Below, one piece after another: positions 42,708 to 51,253 of a stretch of 64,000 nucleotides of DNA. The stretch covers positions 1 to 64,000 of the forward strand of contig JACNJL010000017.1 of NCBI GenBank assembly GCA_014382585.1, in the 5' to 3' direction. How positions within the stretch are numbered: the stretch's first letter is position 1; each line of letters opens with the position of its first letter. Under the pieces are notes generated by a model that saw nothing but the letters and a program-made list of their open reading frames with translations, searched no databases and was not told the origin of the DNA. Made by a program: the position numbers and the translations under genes. Source of the DNA: Limisphaerales bacterium. Lineage in GTDB: Bacteria; Verrucomicrobiota; Verrucomicrobiia; Limisphaerales; UBA1100.

Positions 42708-43703
42708 ATGAAATACACCTTCCGTTTTTTCGTGATGGCCGCTTTGGGCGGGTTGATGCTGCAATCCCAACCGGCGCAGGCCGCGCCAAAAAAGATTCTC
42801 GTGATCACTCAATCGCGCGGGTTCACTCACGGTGTAGTGCGGCGCAAGGGCGACGAACTTTGTGTGGTGGAAAAAACGCTCGCGAAGATTGGCGATGCGA
42901 GCGGCGTATTCACCACGGTGAATTCGCAGGACGCCATCAAGAGCATCACGCGCGAAAATCTCAAGCAGTACGATGGCATTTTCTTTTACACCACCGGCGT
43001 GCTGTTGCCCGCGGGCGATCCGCGCGAGGCGTTGATGGAATTCATCAAATCCGGCAAGGCCTTCGTAGGCACGCACAGCGCGGGCGACACTTTCCACGGC
43101 AAGAACGGTTTCACCAGTTACGTAAAAATGATTAACGGCAGTTTCGCCGGTCACCCGTGGGGCAGCGGCAGCACGAACGGATTTCTCAATCACGAGCCCA
43201 ATCATCCCACCGTGGCCATGCTCGGCAAGTCGTTCATGTGGAAAGACGAAATTTATCAGTACAATAATTTCGACCCCAACGCCGTACGCGTGCTCTTCAG
43301 CCTGAACATGGCCAAAAGTAAACCGCAGATGCCCTATCACGTGCCCGTGTGCTGGGTGCGTAGCTACGGCAAGGGCCGCGTGTTCTTCACCAACCTCGGC
43401 CACAACGAATCCACGTGGAAAAACGAATCGTACCAAAAACATTTGGTGGAAGGCTTCAAGTGGGCGCTCAAAATCACCGACGGCCCTTCCGCGCCCAACC
43501 CCGAAGTGCAAGCCCAACAAAGTATCAACGCCTTCGCCCTCTTCGCCTCGCAAAAACTCAAGCTCGACCAAGCTGAGCTCGTGAAAAAAATGCAGGCCAA
43601 AGTCGGCGACGAAAAATTTATCACCCTCCTTCGCGAGAACAGCTGGAAAAGCCGCGGTCGCGACATGAAGCTCATCCAGGAAGTGCTGGATGCGCTGAAG
43701 TAG
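42708..43703 (+). CDS. Exported ThuA-domain protein
   Basis: A 331-aa protein with signal peptide MKYTFRFFVMAALGGLMLQS ending in QAA. The ThuA (class I glutamine-amidotransferase-like, trehalose utilisation) domain reads KKILVITQSRGFTHG, YDGIFFYTTGVLLP, FVGTHSAGDTFHG, HPWGSGSTNGFLNHEPNHPT and GRVFFTNLGHNESTW. Such exported domains are common beside PVC dehydrogenases. An in-frame ATG 7 codons upstream (42687) is possible. It is divergent from the two-component genes. Confidence 0.88.
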   Translation: MKYTFRFFVMAALGGLMLQSQPAQAAPKKILVITQSRGFTHGVVRRKGDELCVVEKTLAKIGDASGVFTTVNSQDAIKSITRENLKQYDGIFFYTTGVLLPAGDPREALMEFIKSGKAFVGTHSAGDTFHGKNGFTSYVKMINGSFAGHPWGSGSTNGFLNHEPNHPTVAMLGKSFMWKDEIYQYNNFDPNAVRVLFSLNMAKSKPQMPYHVPVCWVRSYGKGRVFFTNLGHNESTWKNESYQKHLVEGFKWALKITDGPSAPNPEVQAQQSINAFALFASQKLKLDQAELVKKMQAKVGDEKFITLLRENSWKSRGRDMKLIQEVLDALK

Positions 43704-43721
43704 TCAGCGACTTCTTTTTCA

Positions 43722-43786
43722 AGACACGGATTTCTCAGATTACCACGGGAAAAAATTTGTGTGAATCCGTGGAATCCGTGTGAAAA
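43722..43786. repeat. Dispersed repeat, family E, copy 2
   Basis: Shares AGACACGGA and AATCCGTG words with 34909-34964 and is a partial palindrome (CACGGATT ... AATCCGTG). It lies between the ThuA stop and the sulfatase remnant. Confidence 0.55.
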
Positions 43787-43792
43787 ATCCGA

Positions 43793-43985
43793 CTACTCTT
43801 TCCGAGGTCGCCACGCATCGAATTTTTTGCAGAAGGCTTTGGTTTTGGAGGGTTGGAGGGCAGCGAGGTTTTTGATTTCAGCGGGAGGCATGCACGGTTA
43901 ATATTGTGGGTAATGCCAAAACAGGGCCTTGCGATTGAGAGGGGCTTTGGGATTATTCAGGAGCAGACTAACGCTGCCGCCGCGT
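43793..43985 (-). pseudogene. Decayed C-terminal fragment of a sulfatase
   Basis: On the minus strand one frame reads GGSVSLLLNNPKAPLNRKAL then FWHYPQY and a TAA, continuing in the same frame as PCMPPAEIKNLAALQPSKTK and AFCKKFDAWRPRKE to a stop at 43793. These two pieces match the C-terminal blocks of PVC sulfatases (G-x-SL-x-PLL ... NPKA ... ALFWHYPHY; then NLAA-x-x-PEKT ... W). About 40 residues expected between them are missing and the N-terminal 350 or more are absent. The 404-bp stretch 43704-44107 otherwise holds only repeat E and nothing recognisable. Confidence 0.55.
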
Positions 43986-44107
43986 GCGTGGGCAAGCTCA
44001 TTTCCGCCAAGAAGAAAACCCAAAGCAAAATCCGCAAAGGCAAATGGGTGTCCGGCTGCCTCCCGACTTGCAATCAGCGGGAATTTCCCCACACTGATCG
44101 GCCTTTC

Positions 44108-45487
44108 ATGAGTAAGCACAAACAGGATTTGAATCGGCGCAATTTTATTGCTGCCGGGAGTTCGTTGGCCGCCATGGCTGCGATGATGCAGGCATTTGAG
44201 GCGCGGGCGCAGGAAAGCGAAGGCAAGGATTCCGCGCGGCGCACAAATGATTCCACGCCGCCGATCAAGATGGGCCTCATCGGCTACGGTCCGCACGGGC
44301 GCGAAATCGCGCGCAACTTGGCGCAGCTTCCAAGCGCGCCGCTGGTTGCCGTTAGTGATCATTATGGCGCAATGTTGCGCCGCTCCAAACGTGAGCATCC
44401 GAAGGCGGAAAGCTACGCAAATTATCAGGATTTATTGGCGGATAAAAATGTGGAGGGCGTGATTATTGCCACCGCGCCGCACGAGCACAAAGCCATCGTG
44501 CTCGCCGCGCTCAAGGCGGGGAAGCATGTTTACTGCGAAGCGCCGCTGGGTCACACGCTGGCGGATGCCCGCGCCATCGCCAAGGCGGCGGCCGACAAGC
44601 CGCAGCAAAATTTCCAGGCCGGCCTGCAGTTTCGCAGCGAGCCACAGCGGCATTTTATGTTCCCCTTCATGCGCTCGGGCGCGCTTGGCCGGGCGGTGCA
44701 GGCGCGCACGCAATGGCACAAGAAAACCAGTTGGCGCCGCGTGTCGCCCAATGCCGCGCGCGAGAAGGCGATTAACTGGCGTCTGAACAAACAGATTTCG
44801 CCGGGGCTCGCTGGCGAAGTGGGAATGCATCAGGTAGATTTGGTTAATTATTTTCTCAACCTCAAACCCGTGGCCGTGAGTGGCATTGGCAGCACCATCC
44901 AATGGCGCGATGGTCGGCAAGTTCCTGATACGGTTAATCTAATGTTTGAATATGAAAATGGATTTTCACTGACGCAGGAGCTGACGCTTTCAAATTCCTT
45001 CGATGGCGAATACGAGGTGATGCACGGCACCAACAGCGCGGTGATGCTGCGCGGCTCGCAGGCGTGGATGTACAAAGAAGCTGACGCGCCGTTGATTGGC
45101 TGGGAGGTGTACGCGCGCAAAGAGGCGCACTACGGTAAGCCGGGCGTGGTGCTCGCGGCCGGAGCCACGACGCTGGGCAAGGGCGGTAAGAAACTTTATC
45201 AGGAATCGGCCTTCACGCAGACGCCAATTTTTTACAGCCTCGAGGCATTTGCTTATAATTGCCATCAGGTGAAAACTACCGTGGCCGATCTCATCGATAC
45301 CTTTGGCGAGGTGGACAACGAGACGGTGGTGGAATTTTTGAAGGAACAACTCGCCGGCACCAACAGCCTGTTGCCCGCAGCGGGTTCCGTTGAAGGCTAC
45401 CAAGCAAACGTGATCGCACTGAAAGCCAACGAAGCCGTGAACACCCGTAAGCGGGTGGAAATCACCGCCGCCGATTTAGCAATATAA
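44108..45487 (+). CDS. Tat-exported Gfo/Idh/MocA oxidoreductase
   Basis: A 459-aa protein. The N-terminus (LNRRNFIAAGSSLAAMAAMM) is a twin-arginine signal, as in glucose-fructose oxidoreductases. The Rossmann NAD(P) motif is GLIGYGPHGREIARN, followed by VEGVIIATAPHEHK and the EAP motif CEAPLGHTLADA (canonical EKP, Lys replaced by Ala). The change of the EKP lysine could affect catalysis. The substrate is likely a sugar or sugar derivative. ATG 44108 begins the Tat peptide; the upstream open frame lies over the sulfatase remnant. The next gene starts 11 nt later. Confidence 0.88.
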   Translation: MSKHKQDLNRRNFIAAGSSLAAMAAMMQAFEARAQESEGKDSARRTNDSTPPIKMGLIGYGPHGREIARNLAQLPSAPLVAVSDHYGAMLRRSKREHPKAESYANYQDLLADKNVEGVIIATAPHEHKAIVLAALKAGKHVYCEAPLGHTLADARAIAKAAADKPQQNFQAGLQFRSEPQRHFMFPFMRSGALGRAVQARTQWHKKTSWRRVSPNAAREKAINWRLNKQISPGLAGEVGMHQVDLVNYFLNLKPVAVSGIGSTIQWRDGRQVPDTVNLMFEYENGFSLTQELTLSNSFDGEYEVMHGTNSAVMLRGSQAWMYKEADAPLIGWEVYARKEAHYGKPGVVLAAGATTLGKGGKKLYQESAFTQTPIFYSLEAFAYNCHQVKTTVADLIDTFGEVDNETVVEFLKEQLAGTNSLLPAAGSVEGYQANVIALKANEAVNTRKRVEITAADLAI

Positions 45488-45498
45488 TTCAAAACAAT

Positions 45499-46074
45499 AT
45501 GATGAAAAATATAATAATCCTATTTATTATGATCCTTGCGCTACCCGCAGTCGCGGAGACATACAAATCCAAATTCGGCAGTAGCCTGAAGCTTGATGGC
45601 GATTCCAGCGTGCACAAGTGGAAAGTGGAAAGCAAACTCATTGGCGGCACCATCGATGTTAACGGCGCCGCGCTCGGCAAGCCCGGCAAGCTTAAAGCCA
45701 AGGCGACGGTGTTCATCCCCGTGCGCTCGCTCAAGAGCGGCAAAAAACGGATGGACGAAGTGATGCACGCGGCGATGAACGCGAAGCAGTATTCGAAGAT
45801 TGAGTTCACTCTCAGCGAGGTCACCGTGAAAGCCGCCAAAGGCACGCTCAGCCAATGCGACAGCAAAGGCACGTTGAAAATCAACGGCAAGACTCAGCCC
45901 ATCAGCATGCCGATCACCGTATCGCGCGCTGGCGACAAACTTACCGTCAAAGGTAGCATCACTGTGAAGATGACCGACTATGGCATCAAGCCCCCCTCGC
46001 CTAAATTGCCCAGTGGGAACATTGTCACCAAAGACGAAGTGAAGATTACCTTCTCGTGGGTCACCGGCAAGTGA
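45499..46074 (+). CDS. YceI family periplasmic protein
   Basis: A 191-aa protein with signal peptide MMKNIIILFIMILALPAVAE. The lipocalin-like YceI pattern is visible: SSLKLDGDSSVHKWKVES, VRSLKSGKKRMDEVMHAAMN, SKIEFTLSEVTV, GTLKINGKTQPI, TVKMTDYGIKPP. These bind isoprenoid or amphiphilic ligands. The stop overlaps the GTG of the next gene (GTGA), so translation is coupled. Confidence 0.9.
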   Translation: MMKNIIILFIMILALPAVAETYKSKFGSSLKLDGDSSVHKWKVESKLIGGTIDVNGAALGKPGKLKAKATVFIPVRSLKSGKKRMDEVMHAAMNAKQYSKIEFTLSEVTVKAAKGTLSQCDSKGTLKINGKTQPISMPITVSRAGDKLTVKGSITVKMTDYGIKPPSPKLPSGNIVTKDEVKITFSWVTGK

Positions 46075-46634
46075 GCGACGGCCATATCAAGCCGCTGCAT
46101 CCATGGTACACCCGCCTCTATCGGCTGGGGCGTTTGGATTATTTGAAAATCCTTCGCACCCACGGCGCCCCCGCGCAGGTGGCCCGCGGCGTGGGTTACG
46201 GCATTTTTGTGGAGTTGATTTTTTTCCCCACGTTGGGTCTGGGTTTTTTTCTGATTTATCCGCTCAATAAATATCTCAAAGGCCACCTGGCCGCTTCCAT
46301 CGCCGGCTTTGTGTTTGCAAAATTATTTGCGTTCCTGACCATTGCGCCCAGCTTCATCCTCGGCAGCAAAATACTCAAGCTACCGGATTTTGGCGCAAAA
46401 TTTATGGCTGACGACAAGCTCAAGCCGTTGGGTGAAGTTTGGGTAACGGTGAAACAACTCTTCAGTTCCGGTGAGCTCTTCCAGGCCCTCGCCGGCTGGG
46501 CTACCGGCGCGGCGGTGTTTGGCGTAGTGCTCGGTGCCATCGGATTCTTCTTCACGTTAATTGGCCTTAAAAAATACCAAGCCCACCGTAAAGAACGCCG
46601 CGAAGAAGTGCTGCGCGAAAAAGAAGCTGCGTAG
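46071..46634 (+). CDS. DUF2062 membrane protein
   Basis: A 187-aa protein with three to four hydrophobic helices (about 42-62, 75-100, 135-165). The DUF2062 pattern (QVARGVGYGIFVELIFFPTL, then LAASIAGFVFAKLFAFLTIAP) is present. The GTG at 46071 was chosen because it overlaps the YceI stop as GTGA. The tail is charged (KERREEVLREKEAA). The role is unknown; coupling to YceI hints at an envelope function. Confidence 0.8.
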   Translation: MSDGHIKPLHPWYTRLYRLGRLDYLKILRTHGAPAQVARGVGYGIFVELIFFPTLGLGFFLIYPLNKYLKGHLAASIAGFVFAKLFAFLTIAPSFILGSKILKLPDFGAKFMADDKLKPLGEVWVTVKQLFSSGELFQALAGWATGAAVFGVVLGAIGFFFTLIGLKKYQAHRKERREEVLREKEAA

Positions 46635-46640
46635 GCGTAG

Positions 46641-48065
46641 TTACCCAATCACATCGCGAATCACTTCGCCGCCGACGTCGGTTAGGCGGAAGTCGCGCCC
46701 GTTGTAGCGGTACGTTAGTTTTTCGTGATTCATTCCCATCAGGTGCAGCATCGTGGCGTGGAGGTCGTTGACGTGGCATTTGTTGACGGCGGCTTTGTGG
46801 CCGACTTCGTCGGTTTCGCCGTAGCTCACGCCGCCTTTCACGCCGCCGCCGGCGAGCCAGTACGTGAAGGCGTGCGGATTATGGTCGCGACCGGGCTTGC
46901 CGGATTTTTGCGCCACCGGCAGTCGGCCAAATTCGCCGCCCCATACGATGAGCGTTTCGTCGAGCAACCCGCGCTGGGCGAGGTCAGCCAGCAAACCGGC
47001 GATCGGCTTGTCGGTTTCGCCGGCAAACTGCGTGTGGTTTCCGGCGATATCGCTGTGGCCGTCCCAACTGCGTTGGTTTTCCATGCCGCCGCTATAAATT
47101 TGAATGAACCTCACGCCGCGCTCGACCATCCGCCGCGCGGTTAAACATTGCGCGGCGAAGTGTTTGCACTTGGCGTCGTCCATCCCGTACAGCGCGCGAA
47201 TGTGCGCGGGTTCTTTGTCCACCGCCAAGGCCTCGGGCGCGGCGCTTTGCATTCGGTAAGCCAGTTCGAAACTTTCGATGCGCGCGGCGAGTTCTTCTTC
47301 AAAGGGATTGTCCGCGAGGTGCTTTTGATTGAGCGTCTTCAACAAATCCAATTGCCGCCGCTGTTGCGTAGCGTTCATTTCTTTCGGACGCTTGAGATTG
47401 TCAATTGGCTCGCCGGTAGGGCGGAAGTGCGTGCCTTGATAAACGCTTGGCAAAAAGCCCGCGCCCCAGTTGGCCGCGTGGCCTTTGGGCAAGCCGCGTC
47501 CTTTTGGGTCACTCATCGCCACGAACGCGGGCAAACTGTCGCTTTCGCTGCCGAGTCCGTAGGTCATCCACGAACCCACACACGGATACCCCATGCGCGG
47601 CAGCCCGCAGTTCATCGCAAAGAGCGCCGGCGAATGGTTATTGCTCTCGGTGTGGCCAGAGTGAATGAATGCCATTTTGTCCACGTGCTGCGAGAGGTTT
47701 GGAAAAATCGATGATACATGCTTGCCGCACTGGCCGTGTTGTTGGAAATCAAACGGGCTTTTCATCAGGCCGCCCACCGCGTTGGAGAAAAATCCGGTGA
47801 ACTTGTCAAACCCCTCCAGTGCCTGCCCGTCATGCCGCGCCAATGCCGGCTTGTAATCCCACGTATCCACGTGGCTTGGTCCGCCATTGATGAACAACCA
47901 AATCACTGCCTTCGCTTTGGTTTTGAAATGCGGGCGACGGGCGGCCAATGGATTGTTGGCGGCGAGCCCTTCTCGTTGGAGCAGGCTGGCTAGGCCCAGC
48001 GAGCCGATGCCCATCCCAGCTTGCTTGAGCATTTGGCGGCGGGTTAGTTGGATTGGATTGTCCAT
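46641..48065 (-). CDS. DUF1501 protein, Tat-exported
   Basis: A 474-aa protein with twin-arginine start (LTRRQMLKQAGMGIGSLGLA). Core motifs match the family: IWLFINGGPSHVDTWDYKPAL, KSPFDFQQHGQCGKHVS, HTESNNHSPALFAMNCG, VWGGEFGRLPVAQ, GRDHNPHAFTYWLAGGG, DLHATMLHLMGMNHEKLTYRY. It follows the DUF1549/DUF1553 gene by 3 nt, the usual PVC gene pair, and is the last gene of the cluster. Confidence 0.93.
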   Translation of the reverse strand: MDNPIQLTRRQMLKQAGMGIGSLGLASLLQREGLAANNPLAARRPHFKTKAKAVIWLFINGGPSHVDTWDYKPALARHDGQALEGFDKFTGFFSNAVGGLMKSPFDFQQHGQCGKHVSSIFPNLSQHVDKMAFIHSGHTESNNHSPALFAMNCGLPRMGYPCVGSWMTYGLGSESDSLPAFVAMSDPKGRGLPKGHAANWGAGFLPSVYQGTHFRPTGEPIDNLKRPKEMNATQQRRQLDLLKTLNQKHLADNPFEEELAARIESFELAYRMQSAAPEALAVDKEPAHIRALYGMDDAKCKHFAAQCLTARRMVERGVRFIQIYSGGMENQRSWDGHSDIAGNHTQFAGETDKPIAGLLADLAQRGLLDETLIVWGGEFGRLPVAQKSGKPGRDHNPHAFTYWLAGGGVKGGVSYGETDEVGHKAAVNKCHVNDLHATMLHLMGMNHEKLTYRYNGRDFRLTDVGGEVIRDVIG

Positions 48066-48068
48066 TTT

Positions 48069-51000
48069 TTATCGCACGTAAATTAATTCGTTTAACCCAA
48101 ACAACACTTGCGCCATATCGGCGAAGGCAAGTTTTCGGGCGTTGTTTTGTTTGGCTATTTTATAAGAATTTTCCTGGGCGGCGATGAAGGCAGAAATAGT
48201 TTTTATCTCGGTTGCGGTGGGTTTGCGGCCGATGACAGTTTGGTACCCGAGGCTTACGGCGGAGGCGTTGTTCGGCTGTTTTTCGAATTGCGCGGCCAAG
48301 GCGAGGGCGGCTTCGCGGACTTGGGCGTTGTTCATAAACATCAGCGCTTGCGGGGCGATGATGGTGGCGGGGCGGTTACCTTGGCTGACAAGGGGCTCAG
48401 GCGAATCGAAGAGCTGCATCGAGGGAATGAGTTTGCTGCGTTTGATCATGAAATAAATGCTGCGGCGTTTCATGCGCTCGTCGAGGGTGCCGGGGCCGTG
48501 CATTTGCGTGTCAAGCAGTCCGCTGACTTGGAGGAGGCTGTCGCGGATGACTTCGGCTTCGAGGCGGCGCGGGGTACGGCGCCAGTGGAGTTTGTTTTGC
48601 GGGTCGGCTTTTATTTTAGCGGGATCAAAGGCGGCGCTTTGGCGATAGGTGGCGCTCATCACGATTTGTTTATGGAGCGGCTTGAGCCGCCAACCGTTGG
48701 CGATGAGTTCGCTGGCGAGCCAGTCGAGCAACGCCGGATGCGTCGGTTCTTCGCCTTGCAGTCCGAAATCGTTGGGCGTGCTGACGATGCCGTGGCCGAG
48801 GTGGTGTTGCCAAAGGCGGTTGGCCATCACGCGCGCGAGCAAATGGCCGGCGCCGTGTTGGGTGTCGGTCATCCAATTGGCGAGCGCACGACGGCGGAAA
48901 CTGGTGCGCGCATTTTTGGGCACAGGGATTTGCCACGCAGTTTCGTCTTTGCCGCCGCGCATCAGCACTTGCATAAATCCCTGCGAGGCCGCGCCTTGTT
49001 TTTGATTGGGGTCGCCGCGTTTTAGGAAGTAGGTTTCCTTGTAAAAATGCGGGAAGCCGCGGCCGTCGGCGTGGTGTTTGGTGGGCTTGAAGCCTTCGCT
49101 GGTGACTTGTACTTTGGTGAGCTTCGGCTTGGGTTTGGCGGCAAGATGGGTTTGGACTTGGGCGTTGAGTTTCGCCCATTCGGGGTCTTGCGAGCGGAAA
49201 ATTTTCAGCAACTCCGTGCGTTGTTTGGCGTTGAGTTTTTCCGCATCGCCAGCTTTGCGCAGTGTTTCCAAAAGTGTGGCGAGCGAGGCCGCGCGGGTGT
49301 TACCTTTGATGGCGACGGGCTTGGGCGCGGAGGTGACGGCGAGGCGCGGACGGCCAATGGTGTGACTGGTGTTCACGAAGAAATCCATCTCGATGGTCAG
49401 CACCGTGCCGCCCTCGAAACCCACAGGCTCCGCAAATTCAAACACCGCTGCTTGTTCCTTGCCGATGCCGCCAACGTCGACTGCCCAACCGGTTTTCCGT
49501 TTGTCGCTATCAATGGAACTGGCCACGGACAAGTCTCCTGTATTTTGCTGATGGGTGGCCTTCGGGTTCACCAGTTTCACTGACTGCCGTTGGCCGCCTT
49601 TTTTGGGCGCGACAAATACGCGAATGTCGCTTAACGCGATGTTCCCATTGCTGGCGCGGCCGGGGCCGTTGCGTTTCATAGTGGGATGGGTCAGCGCTTC
49701 GATGCGGAGGGCATTTAGTCCAGTGGTCTGGATTTCCGCGGTAAGCTCCCATCGGTCGGTGGCGGGATTTTTCCCGCTTAACAGGAATGAGCCGTCGGCT
49801 TGTTGGGTGAAGGTTGCGCCGTCGAGTGACTTGGGCCGGAGATGGTCGAGGATCATCCAGTCGAAATTTGCCGCAGTGTTCTTCGGCGGATTTTTTGCCC
49901 ATGCGGTGAAGCGTTTGGGGAGTTCGTTTTTCTCAAAATTCGCCAGTGCGGCGGCGAGTGGGGCGTGTGCTTTTTCCCAATTGGCCTGAGCGACGGTGGT
50001 TTCGGTGGAATCGATTTCCAAATCGATCTCGCTGCGGATGGTGGTGGCGAAGGTGTTAATGAAGCGGTAGTAATCGCGGGTGGGGATGGGGTCGAACTTG
50101 TGATCGTGGCAGCGGGCGCAGCCGATGGTGAGCCCGAGCATCGCGGTGCCGGTGGTGTTGGCCATATCGTCGAGCTCATCGTAGCGGGCGGATTCAAATT
50201 CTTTTTCGGTGAGCTGCGTGGGGAAGACGCCCGCGCCAAGGAAGCCGGTGGCCATCATCGCGAGTGGGTCGTCTGGCGCAAATTCATCGCCGGCGATTTG
50301 CCATTTTACAAATTGGTCGTAAGGCATATCGGCGTTGAGTGCTTTGATGACGAAATCGCGATAATGATAAGCGTGTGGCCGATTGTAATCCTGCTCGAAG
50401 CCGTGGCTCTCAGCAAAGCGAGCGATGTCGAGCCAATGGCGGCCCCAGCGTTCGCCGTAATGTTTGGAGGCGAGCAGTTGGTCAACGATTTTTTCCAATG
50501 CGGAATTCGGATTGTGGTTTGCGGATTTGACGAATGCGTTGACTTCCGCCGGTGTGGGCGGGAGGCCGATGAGGTCGAAGTACACACGGCGGATTAGCAC
50601 GCGTGAATTGGCGGGGCCGTTGGGAGTGATTTTCGCCGCCTCCAGTTTGCGCAAAACAAACTGGTCGATTTCGTTGTTCGTCCATGTTTTGTTTTTGACC
50701 GTGGGCGCTTTTGGTTTTGTTAGGGGGAGAAACGACCAAAATTTTCGGTCGTCGTCAGTGACTTGCATTCCTTGTTTGGGGCCGGTCTTGGCAATGAGCG
50801 GTTGGTCGTAAGGCGCGCCGAGGTCAATCCACTGTGCAATTTTTTGGATGGCAGTGTCCGGCAGCTTCGGATTTTTGGCCGGCATATGCGGTTTCTCGAG
50901 ATGGGAAATCAGGCGAATGAGGAGGCTCTCCATGGATTTGCCCGGCACAACGATGACACCTTCGTCACCGCCCTTGAGCAAGCTCGCACGTGTGGTGAGA

Positions 51001-51185
51001 TCCAGTCCGCCGCGTGTTTTGTCGCCTCCGTGGCATTTTACGCAGTGCTGTTTGAGCACCGCACGCACGTCGCTTTTAAAGAGTGCAAGCCCGCGGGCCA
51101 TTTCCGCCGCGTGTTTTTCTGAAACTGGCGGTGCGGCGGCTACTTGAAAAGCCAACATCGCGCCAAAGCAAATCCACCGTGTCAT
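48069..51185 (-). CDS. Planctomycete cytochrome c (PSCyt1)-DUF1549-DUF1553 protein
   Basis: A 1038-aa exported protein; signal peptide to about residue 18. A PSCyt1 domain with one heme site CVKCH (near residue 48) comes first, then DUF1549 (PSCyt2; FVLRKLEAAKITPNGPANSR, DLIGLPPTPAEV, GERWGRHWLDIARFAES), a central carbohydrate-binding-like insert, and DUF1553 (PSD1; RRALANWMTDTQHGAGHLLAR, MANRLWQHHLGHGIV, DFGLQGEEPTHPALLDWLA). It is thought to be a periplasmic redox protein acting with the DUF1501 partner; the substrate is unknown. FG-GAP gene 68 bp upstream. Confidence 0.93.
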   Translation of the reverse strand: MTRWICFGAMLAFQVAAAPPVSEKHAAEMARGLALFKSDVRAVLKQHCVKCHGGDKTRGGLDLTTRASLLKGGDEGVIVVPGKSMESLLIRLISHLEKPHMPAKNPKLPDTAIQKIAQWIDLGAPYDQPLIAKTGPKQGMQVTDDDRKFWSFLPLTKPKAPTVKNKTWTNNEIDQFVLRKLEAAKITPNGPANSRVLIRRVYFDLIGLPPTPAEVNAFVKSANHNPNSALEKIVDQLLASKHYGERWGRHWLDIARFAESHGFEQDYNRPHAYHYRDFVIKALNADMPYDQFVKWQIAGDEFAPDDPLAMMATGFLGAGVFPTQLTEKEFESARYDELDDMANTTGTAMLGLTIGCARCHDHKFDPIPTRDYYRFINTFATTIRSEIDLEIDSTETTVAQANWEKAHAPLAAALANFEKNELPKRFTAWAKNPPKNTAANFDWMILDHLRPKSLDGATFTQQADGSFLLSGKNPATDRWELTAEIQTTGLNALRIEALTHPTMKRNGPGRASNGNIALSDIRVFVAPKKGGQRQSVKLVNPKATHQQNTGDLSVASSIDSDKRKTGWAVDVGGIGKEQAAVFEFAEPVGFEGGTVLTIEMDFFVNTSHTIGRPRLAVTSAPKPVAIKGNTRAASLATLLETLRKAGDAEKLNAKQRTELLKIFRSQDPEWAKLNAQVQTHLAAKPKPKLTKVQVTSEGFKPTKHHADGRGFPHFYKETYFLKRGDPNQKQGAASQGFMQVLMRGGKDETAWQIPVPKNARTSFRRRALANWMTDTQHGAGHLLARVMANRLWQHHLGHGIVSTPNDFGLQGEEPTHPALLDWLASELIANGWRLKPLHKQIVMSATYRQSAAFDPAKIKADPQNKLHWRRTPRRLEAEVIRDSLLQVSGLLDTQMHGPGTLDERMKRRSIYFMIKRSKLIPSMQLFDSPEPLVSQGNRPATIIAPQALMFMNNAQVREAALALAAQFEKQPNNASAVSLGYQTVIGRKPTATEIKTISAFIAAQENSYKIAKQNNARKLAFADMAQVLFGLNELIYVR

Positions 51186-51253
51186 CGGTGAATTATGACG
51201 TGGGTGCGGCAGGATTCAATCAAAAGCGTTTTGTCATATACCGGAGGTTTGGA

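Noticed and set aside
42525-43571. Extended N-terminus of the histidine kinase
   Set aside because: The extension overlaps the ThuA gene in antisense and lacks any sensor domain; ATG 42524 starts directly before the PAS linker.
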